Assembly: GCA_022495995.1 (NCBI GenBank)
Contig: JAFEMH010007447.1
Location: forward strand, 25,401 to 89,400
Origin: Adenophora triphylla var. japonica
Lineage: Eukaryota; Streptophyta; Magnoliopsida; Asterales; Campanulaceae
Reading direction: 5' to 3'
Length of the DNA stretch: 64,000 bases
Shown here piece by piece: positions 47,893 to 59,028 of this stretch. Under the pieces are notes generated by a model. It was not told the DNA's origin. It ran no database searches and saw only the letters and a list, made by a program, of their open reading frames with translations. Numbering within the stretch: position 1 is the stretch's first letter; each line of letters opens with the position of its first letter. A program made the position numbers and the translations under genes.

Positions 47893-50800
47893 ATGCATGG
47901 TCCAACAGCAAAGAGCGGCTAGACTAGGGGCTACCTATCTCTAAAATTGTCTTTTAGTCAACCTTCGTAGGTTCTAGTAGTTTTCTTTCACCTAAGTCCA
48001 TCTTGGACACTTGTCGGTTTTGTCCACCTCGAATGTTGTGGAAAGATAGCTTAACTATCATTTAAAATTTATATATATATAAGTCTTTCTTCTTTTCTTG
48101 CTAGACTCGAGACATCACTTGCACACCCACGTTACGCTTAATTGAAATGGTTCTATCCTAGATGATCACTTGTCTTTGCTCAACCACTAATTCTTTGAAG
48201 TGATTAATATTTAAATTAATTGGAGTGAGAAAATCAATTGATATCCCTCTCAAATTGGGGCTTACCAACTCCCCATCTTGCATCTCATATGTTCACATCC
48301 CTTTCATCAGCCTCATCATCTCGTTGTTCGATGAATTTGCATGGATCTTTTCTCATTTAAAGCTTAAGCAAGCAATGAAGACTTAATCTCAGGTCATCCG
48401 GTAGGGATTGCGGTTGAAGCCTTTCACCCATAGGAAAGCCATTACCTCACCCTCACTAAACAATATCCTTTCATTTCAAGATTGGCATGTTTTGAAACCC
48501 TGTTTAGCCATCACCTTTGCTCCTTATTGAGAGAAGTCCAAGCAACGCCAAAAAAGTTAGCGTTGAGAGTCGGCGATGCATAAAATGTTCAAGTTGTGAA
48601 GGAAGGAAAGATAATTCTCAACTCCTCAAAGAGGCCTTCTGAATTCTCAAAGAATAATTTTAAAATCCTCACAATCTCGGATATAATTCCAAGCTCATCG
48701 GAAGCCTTCCAAAAAAAAAAAAAAAAAAAAAAAAAAGAGAGGCTCTCCAATGATCAAAAAGGAGCCCGAATTCTCGCAAGTTCACAAAAGTTCTCGATAG
48801 CTTGGACTTCCTCTTATCAATACCTTAAACCAATCCCAAGCCATCCTCTCAATTTTAGAGGATACTCCCATCACCATTACCCTCGCCTTTGGCCAAGGTC
48901 AAAATTTGACCTCTCATCCTTAGGGGCAATCAATCTTCCCTGCCATAGATTTTCCAAACACATCCTACAGCCAACCTCTCATCTTTAGAGGTTCGGTCAG
49001 CAAAAGGCCCGGCCGACCCCTCACTTTAAGAGGTCATAACTCCCAAAATTACCCGATGGCCGATCGAAGCCGGAAACCCACCGCAATTCCTATCGGATAG
49101 CAATTTCATCATAATATCTTTAAGATCTAAATCAAATTAACGCTTCATTGCTTGCTTAAATTGGAATCTAATCCATCTTGGTTCAAAATCATCAATCAAA
49201 GATTGTGCAAATTCAAATCTGATGTGAGCATAATTCATTTCTACTCCACAAACACTTGCCGTGGATGTCCCACTGGGGCTTCGCATCCGTGTCTTTCATG
49301 GACACTCTAAGGGGATATGTTATTCAATCCTCCAAATCCTCAAAATCCCCAAATGTTCTCAGATCCTCGAATTTCAACATTCGTTCTCTTTTCATTCGGG
49401 ATAGGCCCGAACTACGGCGACCTGAGCTCTTCATAATGGAGGGAATGTAGGCAACCAGAAATGGTCCGGTCGAAATCACAAACAAATCTCAAAAAAAAAA
49501 TCCGGTCTCATTAAGGATCGTCCCTATACACTTTCCGCCCTTCCGAGCTCGATTCTCGATATCAGTTGGTTTTCTCCTTGTGATTAATCAAAATATTTGT
49601 TCATATCAGATTTAAGGGTTGAATAACCCGAACATTAACAAAGGGTTTTAAGCAGCCTTGTGATCATCATGAATAAGACAAGTTTTCAAGTGTCTCGATA
49701 AGTCTTCTCTCTCTCCATCATAGGGAAATAGAGCCAAACACTGTCTTTCTGTCAGCAGGGGCTTCCATACACTTTTCCACACCTTGTGATGCTTATACTC
49801 TCTCAAAAGAGTCAAACCTAAAGCGAGTGTGTATACACAAAATCGAGATTCATTCCCACTTTTCGAAAGATGTGCCCCTGCACATAAACGTTTACGAGTC
49901 TTGTCCGGTGTTGGTTGACTAAGATTTGAAAGATGGGTGCCTCCTCGGCCACATGATGACTCTGTCTGCAATGGGGCTGCTCACTGAATTTCTTCCACCT
50001 TTGGGGCTTGCTAGCGGTTCTCCCAGGTTCTCCTGTATCAGCTCTTCAAGCTGGAACTTCTATAGTCATCTTTGGGTCCACATTGGGTTTTTCACTACGA
50101 GATAGATTCGATCTTTGTCAGATTATTTTCAGGATTGCTTTGCATTACCAATCAGATTGGGACTACGCTAATGACAACGAGGTTATAAGATTGGGGCTTC
50201 GCCAAGTCGCTTCTTCAAAATCTGGACTTTGCCTACTCGTGGATCTCGGGGACTTTGTCAAAGGCCGGTCTTTTGGACCCGAATTTTATCAAGTCGCAGA
50301 AAGAATTTCAGCTTAGAACTTGAGTGGTACATGCTTGGCTTCCCGTAGCATCGGGATCTAAGATCTTCAGGTTTCTCCCTACTTTAGCAATTTCATCAAA
50401 TCATTCTCCGAACAAGGTTTCGGCCAAGGTCACAGCTCACCCAAATGAAAGAAGCTTCACTCATATCAACGTGCCCTAGAGCCTGTCAGCATCAGCTTCA
50501 AATGACCAAGAATGAGAGGGAAAATTTCAACCAAGACCCGGGATCCGAATCCAATCTCATCAAAATTGAGGTCCATGTGATACCGTTTAACAAAACCTCA
50601 TCAACAACCGGCGTTTAAACCGCGATCGAGGGCTTTCACCCCCACTTGCTCAAAATCTATTCCAAACAGTCTCCGAGACACATACATCCCCTCTCATCAC
50701 CATGCATCCCCACAAAAATCTCCCTAGGGCTCATGTAGCATGCACAAAACTTGAATCAATAGGAACAATCCTAAGTGATTGAAGATCATAAATTCCCTGC

Positions 50801-50940
50801 CAAAAGCTTAGGCTAAGTGCATCTTCGAAAGCAAGTAAATGTATCATCTCGCAAACATATGCAGTGATACTCTCACAATCATTTTTGGCTCTATGCATGC
50901 ATCTGTCATCATGAATGTCATATATGCATCTTCCTCTTCA
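47893..50940 (+). other. Non-coding internal region of the Ogre-like element
   Basis: Here an Ogre would have protease, RT, RNase H and integrase, but no such motif was found on either strand. It includes a poly-A run at 48711-48736, several 'CTCTCATCTTTAGAGGT'-like phrases (48845-49030) and one copy of the conserved GAACTACGG ... ATGTAGGCAACC block (49405-49455). ORFs at 49648-49971 (minus) and 50008-50316 are not recognised. Confidence 0.6.
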
Positions 50941-50984
50941 CTAACGAATGCAGGAATTCAAATGTGAAATCAAATCCCCCTTTT

Positions 50985-51145
50985 CGGCAAGGATGATCTT
51001 CACCAAAGACGACCTCCAATGTCCACAAATGGATGAAGACAGCCTCCAGCATCTAAAGTTTGGCAAAGACAAGCTCCGGCGTCTGCAACTTGCTAAAGAC
51101 GACCTCCAATGTCCACAAATGGATGAAAACAACCCCCAATGAAGA
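50985..51145. repeat. Tandem array 1: CTCC(A/G)RYRTC-type units
   Basis: About five degenerate units of 27-33 bp, AAAGACGACCTCCAATGTC being the commonest. The phrase with CCACAAATGGATGAA is repeated exactly 82 bp apart (51011 and 51093). Confidence 0.75.
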
Positions 51146-51163
51146 CCACCTCCAGTGTCTACC

Positions 51164-51655
51164 GTTCGGTCAGAGACGCCAAGTTCTCAAATACAATTCG
51201 GTCAGAGATGCCAAGTTCTCAAATACAATTCGGTCAGAGACGCCAAGTTCTCAAATACAATTCGGTCAGAGACGCCAAGTTCTCAAATACAATTCGGTCA
51301 GAGACGCCAAGTTCTCAAAATAAAAATCGGTCAGAGACGCCAAGTTCTCAAATGCAAATCGGTTAGGGATGCCGAATTCTCAAATACAGTTCGGTCAGGG
51401 ACGCCAAGTTCTCAAATACAAATAGGTCAGAGATGCCAAGTTCTCAAATACAATTCGGTCAGAGACGCCAAGTTCTCAAAATACAAATCGGTCAGAGACG
51501 CCAAGTTCTCAAATACAAATCGGTCAGAGCCGCCAAGTTCTCAAATCACGGTTCGGACAGAGACGCCAAATTCTCAAAGGCAAGCAGGTTAGGGACGCCA
51601 AATTCTCAAATACAGTTCGGACAAAGACGCCAAGTTCTCAAAGATGCATCAAGAC
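51164..51655. repeat. Tandem array 2: 32-bp unit, about 15 copies
   Basis: The unit is GACGCCAAGTTCTCAAATAC followed by AATTCGGTCAGA. About 15 copies with few substitutions; a few have one-base length changes. ORFs on all plus frames across it are artefacts of the array. Confidence 0.95.
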
Positions 51656-52040
51656 TCTCAACATTATCAACTACCACACAACCCCCGCAACTTGCTCTCT
51701 TGCAGGTAAGCACAACAAAGGTACGTTAGTCCTTCAACATATCTCAAAAATATGCATATACTCACAAATATTGCATGATTACCCATAGCTTTAGCTATCT
51801 CCGCAAATATCAGCGTAAGCTTTAGTCAAATCCTCGGGTGACTCCCCTAAGAGCAGTCAACCTTGGGTACAAAGCCCGTGGCCTCTCGTTATCGCCCCCC
51901 CCTTTTTGACGAACTATGTAGCCTACCATAGGTCCAGTCACTTGTCCAACACGGTCACCCTTTTTTCCGACAGTTCTCGTAAGCACGAATCTTCCCCAGC
52001 GAGAACACCTTCAGATAGTCTCCCTCAGGTACAAAACCTC

Positions 52041-52319
52041 AACTTAGGATCATACTCCTGAACTAAGTTCCCACTTAGGTCCATACTCCTGAACCAAGCC
52101 TCAACTTAGGATCATACTCCTGAACTAAGTTCCCATTTAGGTCCATACTCCTGAACCAAACCTCAACTTAGGATCATATTCCTGAACTAAGTCCCTACTT
52201 AGGTTCATACTCCTGAACTAAGCCCCCACTTAGGTTCATACTCCTGAACTAAACCTCAACTTAGGGTCATACTCCTGAACTAAGTCCCAATTTAGGTTCA
52301 TACTCCTGAACTAAACTCC
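52041..52319. repeat. Tandem array 3: about 31-bp unit, nine copies
   Basis: The unit is ACTTAGGATCATACTCCTGA followed by ACTAAGTCCCA. Odd and even copies differ slightly (GGATCAT versus GGTCCAT in the first part), suggesting a dimer stage of growth. Confidence 0.95.
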
Positions 52320-52477
52320 AACAAAGGCTAACAAAATCCCCAGCGAAGTTAACGGAATCCCGTTTCTTTCCCCATTATCATCCATTTCCTCTGCAGCAAA
52401 CGTAAGACCGACCCCTTCAAATGAAGTCAACCAAAGGACCATCTATCCCAAACCATCAAAAGGAAATCATTTCAAAT

Positions 52478-52567
52478 CAAGGTTCGAGGCACCTAAGACG
52501 CCATCATCAAGGTTCGAGGCACCTAAGACGCCATCATTAAGGCTTGAGGCACCTAAAATGCTATCAC
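52478..52567. repeat. Tandem array 4: 30-bp unit, three copies
   Basis: The unit is CAAGGTTCGAGGCACCTAAG followed by ACGCCATCAT. Two copies are identical and the third is degenerate. Confidence 0.9.
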
Positions 52568-52584
52568 ACACAACACTAGGAAAG

Positions 52585-52745
52585 CGATAAACTGCAATCA
52601 TCCCCTAAATTCGATAAACCGCAGTCACCCTTCGATTCGATAAACCGCAATCGCCCTTCAAACCACAATCGTCTTTCGACTCGATTCGATAAACCGCAAT
52701 CACCTTTCAAACCACAACCATCTTCTAATTCGATAAACCGAAATC
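52585..52745. repeat. Tandem array 5: ATTCGATAAACCGCAATC units
   Basis: Five or six degenerate units of 18-36 bp containing CGATAAACCGCAATC and CACC(C)TTC. Less regular than the neighbouring arrays. Confidence 0.75.
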
Positions 52746-53620
52746 AAATCATAGGGTGACTTCCCAAAATAGTCAAATCATAGGGCGACTTCCCAAAAAT
52801 AGTCAAATCATAGGGCGACTTCCCAAAAATAGTCAAATCATAGGGCGACTTCCCAAAAATAGTCATAGGCGACTTCCCAAAAATAGTCAAATCATAGGGC
52901 GACTTCCCAAAAATAGTCAAATCTTAGGCCGACTTCCCAAAAATAGTCAAATCATAGGGCGACTTCCCAAAATAGTCAAACCATAGGGCGACTTCCCTAA
53001 AATAGTCAAATCGTAGGGCGACTTACCCAAAATAGTCTAATCTTAGGGTGACTTCCCAAAAATGAGTCGGATCATAGGGCGACTTCCCCAAAATAGTCAA
53101 ATCGTAGGGCGACTTCCCAAAAATAGTCGGGTCATAGGGCGACTTCCCAAAAATAGTCGATCTTAGGGTGACTTTCCAAAAATAGTCAGATCATAGAGCG
53201 ACTTCCCAAAAATAGTCAGATCATAGGGCGACTTCCCAAAAATAGTTCGGATCTCGGGCGACTTTCCAAAAATAGTTCGATCTCGGGCGACTTCCCAAAA
53301 ATGGTCAAATCTTAGGGTGACTTCCCAAAAATAGTCGAGATCCTAGGGTGACTTCCCAAAAATAGTCGAGATCTTAGGGTGACTTCCCAAAAATAGTCGA
53401 GATCTTAGGGTGACTTCCCAAAAATAGTCGGATCATAGGGTGACTTCCCAAAATAGTCGGACCGTAGGGCGACTTCCCTAAAATAGTCAAATCATAGGGC
53501 AACTTCCCCAAAATAGTCAAATCATAGAGCGACTTCCCAAAAATAGTCTAATCTTAGGGTGACTTCCCAAAAATAGTCAGATCTCAGGGCGACTTCCCAA
53601 AAATAGTCAAATCTTAGGGT
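52745..53620. repeat. Tandem array 6: 29-30-bp unit, about 29 copies
   Basis: The unit is AATCATAGGGCGACTTCCCA followed by AAAATAGTC. I count about 29 copies over 875 bp. A related single phrase (GTCAAATCCTCGGGTGACTC, 51825-51845) upstream could be the seed. It is followed at once by the conserved GAACTACGG ... GGATACGTAGGTAGCC block (53628-53680) and a second copy (53860-53910). Confidence 0.95.
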
Positions 53621-54014
53621 CAAAAAGCCCGAACTACGGCGGCTTGATTCCTCTTAAGGATACGTAGGTAGCCTATCATTAGGATTCGGCCACTTTGAGA
53701 CCAAAATGGTCATTCCTATCCCCGGCGGAGCGGATATACAACTCTTGCCATCGGGCCAGAAATGGTCATCTCTTATCCCTGACAAAGTTTCTTCCAACAA
53801 TCAAGCGTAGAACTTCGCTCGCAGGTTGACATCCTAAAACAGTCACTCCAGGGTCAAAGACCCGAACTACGGCTGGCTTGATTCCCATTCGGGATACGTA
53901 GGTAGCCTATCGCTAGGTTCAGCCACTCGATCACTTGATCATCCTGTCAAAAATGGAGCCTTACTCATATCGACGACCCCGCTTCCTTCGAAAGCGCTGT
54001 CGCCGAGGGGCTAC

Positions 54015-55847
54015 TGTAAGTGCTCCAATTTGAGTTGGTAGCTTTTTCGTTAGAAAATTAACGAAAATTCTAACATTACTAACATTCCTAACATTCCTAA
54101 CTTTTCTAACAAAGTAAGGGTAAAATGGGCATTGCCATTTAAAGTTAAACCAAGAAAAGAATCTCAAAAAGCAAAAGAAATTGGAAAAATCCGAATTAAG
54201 CAAGTTGAAAAACAGCAATCAGTTTGAATTTTCTGAAAATATTCCTCCTGTCCAACGGCACCGCATAGCGGATGAGCGATTACATGTTTGTCAAGACCCT
54301 CCGCGTGGACATGATTGCCATTTCTAGAGGGCTATAAATTGAACCCTCCTCTCTCAGTTTACACAAGACAATTGGCTCATAGAAGTTGTATTCTGGCGAA
54401 AAATAGGGAGAAAACAGTGGGAATTCACTAGAATTGCCACCATTTTCTCCTCAATCTTTCCCAAACCCCACTCACTCAAAATACTTTCAAAACACTCTCA
54501 TACATACTCTCATACATACACCAATCTAAGCTCAAATCACCCCTTAGGAGGAGGATTAGAGAGAAAACATAGAGGACTTAAGTGTTATCTACTTGTTTTC
54601 TCTTTGACCAACTCTATCATCAAACCCTAAACACATTCAAGCCTTGAATCCACCCAAACACAAATCCAAACATCAAATCTTGATGCTCCTCAAGTCAAAC
54701 ACCAAATCTTGATACTCCTCAAGTCAAATTTCAAGCCTAGGAAGATAGGGTGTCACCATTGGTAAAAGCCCTCCTTCTTTAAACCCTAAAACTCCCCTTC
54801 AACTTCTTGTTCATCTTGTTCTTCTTACTTTGATCTACTTTATGTCAAGTTTAACTTAAGTTTTGACCCAAGATGGTCATCTTGAAGTTCATCTTCATGA
54901 ATGACCATCTCAAATGGTCCACATTTTTAAATCTCTAGTTGATTTTTCTCTTTAATTTCATCTTTACAAAATTCCCCTTCCCAAGCAAATGAAATGCTTA
55001 AGTCCTAATGTACCCCAAGGATGGTTTGATATAGTAGATCACCACTAAAATGTCTAGTGACTACTAATCAAAACCTAGGGAAATGGGGACAAGCATGGAT
55101 GCAAAACCCCCTTTTAAATCACATTTTCCTTCTTGAGAAGTTGCTGTCCAGTAGCAATTTTCCAAGACCTCAGTCCATTGTCTAAATTTTTGGACACAGA
55201 TAAACTTGGAATTTGGTGTTGACTACAAAACACTTTTTGTAGCCAACATCCAGATCTTTCCATAAATATTTTTACTTTATTTGCGTGAGTAAAACTCCAT
55301 TTTTCAAATTTTCTTTTAAAGGTCAGTTCATCAGTTTCTGGAAATCCAGATTGCACATCTGAGATTTCCAGAAGGTTTTTCTCCCTCAAATCACCTCCAA
55401 AATGGAAAGTTCTTATACATAAACCTTATTTAAGGTTTTCAAGCCCTAAAGTCCATTTCAAAATCAAGTGTCCACTGCCTTTTTCATTCTGGCAGAAATG
55501 GTTTTCAACTTCCAAAAATCTTTTGAGTGTCAAATCTCAACCCAAAAATCACACCAAAAATCATGGGATCTGTCCAAAGTCTAATAAAGAATTCCCAATT
55601 TTTACTTTCCTCAGTTTTCAACTTATTTTGGCCAAAGTAAACACACACACACACACACAAATGGTTTTTAAGCTTGGAAGACTCGTTTCACGAGGCATTC
55701 GGAGTGCACACTAACGTCCTTCCCGGCGTGTAACGTGACCTCCAAACCCAAATCTCTTATTTCGGGCATTTTTCAAAGTTTTGGCCCTTAAAATAAAAAT
55801 GGCGTGGCGACTCCGTTTGATTTCAAAAATCGGGTGACATCATCACG
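54015..55847 (+). repeat. Ogre-like element 3' LTR
   Basis: The 1833-bp LTR is preceded by a purine-rich CGAGGGGCTAC and ends GGTGACATCATCACG (5' copy: ...CACA). Most of it matches the 5' LTR closely. Blocks around 54255-54300 and 55367-55434 do not align with the corresponding 5' blocks. Confidence 0.93.
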
Positions 55848-57337
55848 ACACCGAGGATACCCTGTTGGGGTATTCTTATGCTTAGGAGGTATGTTCTTGG
55901 TTCTATCTCTGTCCTTTATACGTAGTCTTTGTACGTATTTCGTCTTGAATCTGTTACATTTTCTTTTACGGATATGGGGCTACATCGTCTTTAGATTTGT
56001 ACAAGTTTGAGTTGGACAGTCCGAACCCTCTGTTCCGAGATATTAGGAGGTGGAGCCACCCCAATCGGAGCATTGATGAGGAGGAGAATCGGAGTGGACC
56101 TTGACGGTTGCGGGCGCGGGCCATGTTGGATGCCTTTGAGTATGAGTGATTGGGCCTTTATCCATGGACCACAGTGGAGCGGGAGGTCCACGCGTGCTTG
56201 GGATGCCCCTGCGATGCGAGAGGATGTTGGCATCTACGGAGGGGATGCTATGTATCTGGGTGAGCGAGTCTTTCCTCGGCATGGCAAAGGTAGGCTTGCC
56301 GTATAGGGTGCCCGGCGGATCCGCCGAGGGCGATATACCCCTCCCACTTCATTCCAAATGATGGTTATGCCGCTCTTGTGGAGGGTTTTGCGGCTACGAC
56401 TCGTGTTGTCAGGAGCCTCTTATGCGAAGTTCTGCCTCGGCCCGATGGGTCCCCTTCCGGTGGGTGCTAGGTGATCGCTTGCTCACGGTTACGCCTGCGC
56501 ACCACTGTGCCTCGGGTTCGTCGGCCCCTAGCACTTCTTCCCGATCTCTCTGGTTCTCGCCCTTTGTGCCGGATTTCGGTCCTACGAGCTACACATATAT
56601 GATGGGGAGCATGCCGATGATGGGCCACATCCCGACTCCGGATCATATTCCCGAGGGTTACCGTCTTCCGCCTGATGTCTCCTCGATATGTTTCTGTTCA
56701 TTCTATTTCGCGTATTCGTCCATATAAGTGTATATGTCCGACTTCATCTGAGCATCTCTTTTCTTTTGTTGTCAGATCACTATGTCCGCGGCTGACTATA
56801 ACCGTGGAGCGACCAAGATGGCGGGATTGATGGCCCTGGTGTCGGACCTGTCTGAGAGGCTGTTCCAGAAGGCATCTTTGGCGGCTTCGACGGTGGCCTC
56901 TGCGGTGACTCCGACTTGTGGAGCCAAGAGGTCGAGGAGGGATGGTAGCCCCAGTGGCGGTGAAGGCAGAGGTGCCGGCGGCTCGGGTGACCGATGGCTT
57001 GATCCCCCTTTTCTCCCCATTTGTTTTCTGATGACTTGTAAATATTGGCCGTGTGGGCCCAGACAATTTTTCTTTTTCTTTGGTACCTGTTAGCACATAG
57101 ATGGAACAAAAACATGGTTTTCTTAATTCCTAGTCCTAGGTCTAATTAGTTAGTTTTTTAACTTTCTCGACTTTTCGTGGATGGAAATGAGATGGCCATC
57201 TAGGCCACGATTTTGAGCTTAATTTTGGTGTTGCACTGTATGTTAGGAACTGTACGTGCAGGTTTTCGAGACTTGCTTCGTCAATTCGGGGCTAGATCGT
57301 TATTGGTGCAGAACTGTTGCTGTTTTGCTGTGGCGAT

Positions 57338-57434
57338 GTATCGCGCGGGACAAGGCATCTCGCGCGAGATATGCTACCCAGGCAGAATTCTTTTCCTTCT
57401 CTTAATAGGTTTTTGTCAGTTTTCCTTATAAAAA
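57338..57434 (+). promoter_or_regulatory. Promoter-like segment of the DUF7745-like antisense ORF
   Basis: GTATCGCGCGGGAC (57338-57351) and CATCTCGCGCGAGATATG (57355-57373) are near or perfect palindromes. They are followed by a TATA-like CCTTATAAAAACAC (57421-57434), about 100 bp before ATG 57534. Confidence 0.5.
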
Positions 57435-57533
57435 CACTCTGTAGTCTGGCCAGATAACTCATCCTATCCTTTCAAACTCTTGAGATATTCTATTAGGGTG
57501 AGGTTCTTGTCTTCCTTTTCATCCCTGTGATCC

Positions 57534-59028
57534 ATGGCCTCCAAGGAGATTGTACCAACGTCCATGATTGTCGATGATTTTTCTATACCATCTGAAGTGG
57601 TTGAATCCTTCAAGCAAGCATCAAGAGATTTTGTGAGGTCATTTCGCAACCGATCTCGCAATAGGTTTATAGAAGAATTCGGATTCAGAATCCTTTTCAC
57701 CTTGAAGAACCTCCAACCGGATTGGAATCTTTTGCAGGGTGCTGCTCAATTTTGGGATCCCTCTGTCCATCTTTTCAATTTTTCTCTTAATGAGATGGTG
57801 CCTACTGTGGAGGAATTTGCCATTATCTTGGATATGCCCTTGGCTGGTGAGATTCTTTGTTCCTAAATATAGTAGGAATCATTCGAGGCTTTGAATGAAT
57901 TGCTAGGGATCCCCCTTGATACTTGCTATGAGTTGGTTCATCACGGGTGGGTAGATTGTTCTTCTTTTCTGGCGATTGCGGAGATTCGGATGATGATGCC
58001 TTTCATGTTTACAAACGGAACTTTGGCCCTTTCTCTTTTCGGAGATGTTTTGTTTACACGCGGGGATGGCTTGGTTGACTCCCAATTGGTGGAAATTATT
58101 CTGCAGGCTAGGAAACGTTCTAGGAACATCGATTACGCTTATTTTGGGTGAAACCTGCATGGTCTTGATGAAATTTTGCATAAGACCGGTTGCCATGACT
58201 CAAGGGAGTCCTCTTTTTGTTGACTATTTAACTTAGGTAGCATCTCAAGTTGGTAGGTCCCCCGTTGGAATATTCCCCGTTCACATATCATGCGCGAAAG
58301 TTACTGATCAATGATCTCTCGGTGGATGAGTGGGCTGAGTTGATTGCGAAGACTGTAACTGCTGATATCCTTTGGTGTCCACCTTATTGGAGATTGAACA
58401 AGTATGTTGCCAATACCAAGGGTTTTGACAGGGTTGTTCTCCCGGGTTTGCGAGATTCCTCCTTTTATTTTCCCAAGCGGGTGCTCCGTCAGTTTGGTCA
58501 GCAGCAGGACACTTATCTTTTCGAAGGGGCCTCTCGTGATGTGTCTTATATTGGTGTAGAGTTTGTTTAGGCGCTATCTCAAGCATGGGGTGAAGGAACT
58601 AGTTGGGATTGCTGGTCGAACCTTTGGACTTTTGATGCATGCGTCTTCTTATCTGACAAGTATTTGGATTGATTTCTTCATACTGGCCACCCTAGTGTGG
58701 AGAAGATTGATGATCTGCGGCTATCACTGTTAGGGGATTCTTTCGTAGCTAGCAGTATTTTGCGAAGGAGCGAGGCTCAGTCTGACCCTGCTAATGTACG
58801 AACCGATCCAACCTAGGATTTTCTTGATGGGGATTGGTACGAGAAGCAAGGCAAAGGGATGCTTGGAAAGACGCAAGCTTTAGATAGGCTGATGTCTTCA
58901 AGAGGCTTTCGGAGTCTGTCTTTACTCGTCTCGAGGGATGTTCTACTTCGAAGGGTCCGAAGCGCAAGAAGGATCGCGAAGACGGTGGCGATCATGTCCG
59001 CCGGCCTACCAAGTCAATGAAAGGCTAG
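57534..59028 (+). pseudogene. Antisense ORF of Tat-2 (DUF7745-like)
   Basis: The first segment (57534-57866) starts MASKEIVPTSMIVDDF and contains PDWNLLQGAAQFWDPSVHLF and LNEMVPTVEEFAIIL, like the DUF7745 signature (FWDP...F.F....PT.EE). A stop at 57864 and frame changes follow; later segments give LLGIPLDTCYELV, VDSQLVEIILQARKRS, LRDSSFYFPKRVLRQFGQQQ and a basic end (GPKRKKDRED) to TAG 59026-59028. It lies between integrase and the PMD-like ORF, on the strand opposite to pol. DUF7745 proteins are of unknown function and common near plant gypsy elements. Degenerate copy. Confidence 0.55.

Larger units (their letters stand above)
42362..55847 (+). mobile_element. Ogre-like (Tat-lineage) LTR element with gag only
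   Basis: LTRs lie at 42362-44183 and 54015-55847, with target duplication ACACC (42357-42361 and 55848-55852). The primer-binding site TGGCGACTCCGCTGGGGA (44185-44202), complementary to tRNA-Arg, is the Ogre hallmark. A gag frame ends at 47892, and the remaining 6.1 kb up to the 3' LTR have no reverse transcriptase, RNase H or integrase. Instead they hold several short-period tandem arrays. At 13.5 kb it is a non-autonomous, gag-bearing terminal-repeat element that would need pol from a related element. It interrupts the PMD-like ORF of Tat-2. Confidence 0.88.
41248..57093 (+). pseudogene. Antisense ORF of Tat-2 with plant mobile domain (PMD-like), interrupted
   Basis: It starts at ATG 41248 (MAQERKKSNFGELFARK), has a frameshift near 41295 and an intron-like gap ending in TTTTGCAG at 41740. 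It continues with MRWTPQVLQAIR, HTVHLRFGEATMTSTDF, LSITGLEFTGEPF and RTYDWGSAGLAFCYHAM to 42361. The Ogre-like element then interrupts it, with target duplication ACACC. Coding resumes at 55853 (EDTLLGYSYA) with a likely intron to 55995, then LDSPNPLFRDIRRW and GLYPWTTVEREV, and a low-complexity tail near 56780-57020. The phrases match the plant mobile domain (PF10536) of MAIN/MAIL1-type proteins, a domain also carried by some gypsy elements. Several stops make it non-functional. Domain call moderate to good; exon limits approximate. Confidence 0.62.

Noticed and set aside
49648..50316. ORFs of about 100 residues in the non-coding part of the Ogre-like element
   Set aside because: No similarity to known proteins and no codon or domain signal; likely chance.
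51060..53000. Long plus-strand repeat-protein ORFs (for example 51155-51592, 52756-52986) and the CRISPR-like look of 29-32-bp repeats
   Set aside because: The ORFs come from tandem arrays. The repeats are directly adjacent with no unique spacers and lie in a plant retroelement, so they are not CRISPR.
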